A DNA stretch of 64,000 nt. It comes from Pseudomonas sp. SCB32 (GTDB lineage Bacteria; Pseudomonadota; Gammaproteobacteria; Pseudomonadales; Pseudomonadaceae). Both the position numbers and the translations under genes were made by a program. Below are positions 63,850 through 64,000 of the stretch, piece after piece. The DNA is taken from the NCBI RefSeq assembly GCF_009189165.1, contig NZ_CP045118.1:5146001-5210000 (forward strand), read 5' to 3'. Below the pieces are notes generated by a model that was not told where the DNA came from, searched no databases, and was given only the letters and a program-made list of their open reading frames with translations. How positions within the stretch are numbered: position 1 is the first letter of the stretch; every line of letters begins with the position of its first letter.

Positions 63850-64000
63850 TCAGTTCGCCTTCTCCAGCGGGATCTTCGGCGCCCAGTCCAGCCACTCCTC
63901 GTTGGACTCGTCGAACAGCGCAAAGGTCTGCCCTGGCTTGGCCGGTCCGCCCATGTCGGCATTGTTCGGCGTAGCGAAGGCAACACCGCCAGCAAGGATG
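63850..64000 (-). CDS. C-terminal end of an unidentified gene (partial)
   Basis: 49 codons are visible, reading ILAGGVAFATPNNADMGGPA, KPGQTFALFDESNEEWLDWA, PKIPLEKAN and stop. The final part is acidic and tryptophan-containing; the beginning is more hydrophobic. I do not recognise the family. It is not HitA, the gene that follows mksB in P. aeruginosa. Codon use is as in the core. Confidence 0.7.
   Translation of the reverse strand, partial: ILAGGVAFATPNNADMGGPAKPGQTFALFDESNEEWLDWAPKIPLEKAN

Overview
The window is GC-rich bacterial chromosome from a Pseudomonas, most likely the P. aeruginosa / nitroreducens / citronellolis side of the genus. The evidence is gene order (hemH ... phr ... pagL-murI-moeB-prmC-prfA-hemA | TPR lipoprotein-lolB-ispE-tRNA-Gln-prs-rplY-pth-ychF-tRNA-Met ... 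rimI ... mksFEB), a PagL with the known catalytic residues, and Pseudomonas-type REP palindromes. Calls rest on reading the sequence; no database search was possible.

Layout. 1-4.8 kb: tail of a chemoreceptor and a MexVW-like RND pump. 5-11.8 kb: hemH and a light/photorepair cluster (TIGR01777 epimerase, FAD oxidoreductase, DUF523/DUF1722 protein, LitR-type MerR regulator, photolyase) with three TGTACA-N12-TGTACA operators. 11.8-14 kb: cyanate module cynR | cynT-cynS. 14.2-19.7 kb: pagL, then murI-moeB-prmC and prfA-hemA. 19.8-26.8 kb: TPR lipoprotein-lolB-ispE, two identical tRNA-Gln genes, prs, rplY, pth, ychF.

27.06-42.90 kb: an inovirus (Pf-like filamentous phage) prophage in the tRNA-Met gene, bounded by a perfect 48-bp repeat of the tRNA 3' end. 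Its core is int-rep-zot-minor coat-adsorption protein-major coat-SSB-early genes-repressor. Three GAGTAA/TTACTC palindromes lie at the early/repressor switch, and a hairpin suited to packaging or origin function lies between rep and zot. The cargo is large for this phage type. Beside the integrase are a HEPN-like protein, a YoeB/YefM toxin-antitoxin pair and a membrane protein. Beside the repressor are a two-gene FRG-DUF262 operon and a type II restriction-modification module (RHH regulator, PD-(D/E)XK nuclease, Vsr, C5 methylase). The cargo is AT-richer than the chromosome.

42.96-47.4 kb: a second accessory block outside the att repeat. It holds a paralogue of the left-end HEPN-like protein, a paralogue of the phage repressor, two proteins of unknown function and a membrane-anchored Mrr-like nuclease. 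It looks like the residue of earlier insertions at the same site. 47.5-64 kb: core again, with an SRAP/YedK protein, an isopropylmalate-type dehydrogenase, a beta-carbonic anhydrase, a C69 peptidase with an amine oxidase, rimI, three secreted proteins sharing an LDDxxLSxxSGQ start, mksF-mksE-mksB condensin, and the end of an unidentified gene.

The main novelty candidates are the prophage-borne FRG-DUF262 operon, the RHH-controlled restriction system with its 11-bp inverted operator, and the paired HEPN-like and repressor paralogues on the two sides of the prophage.
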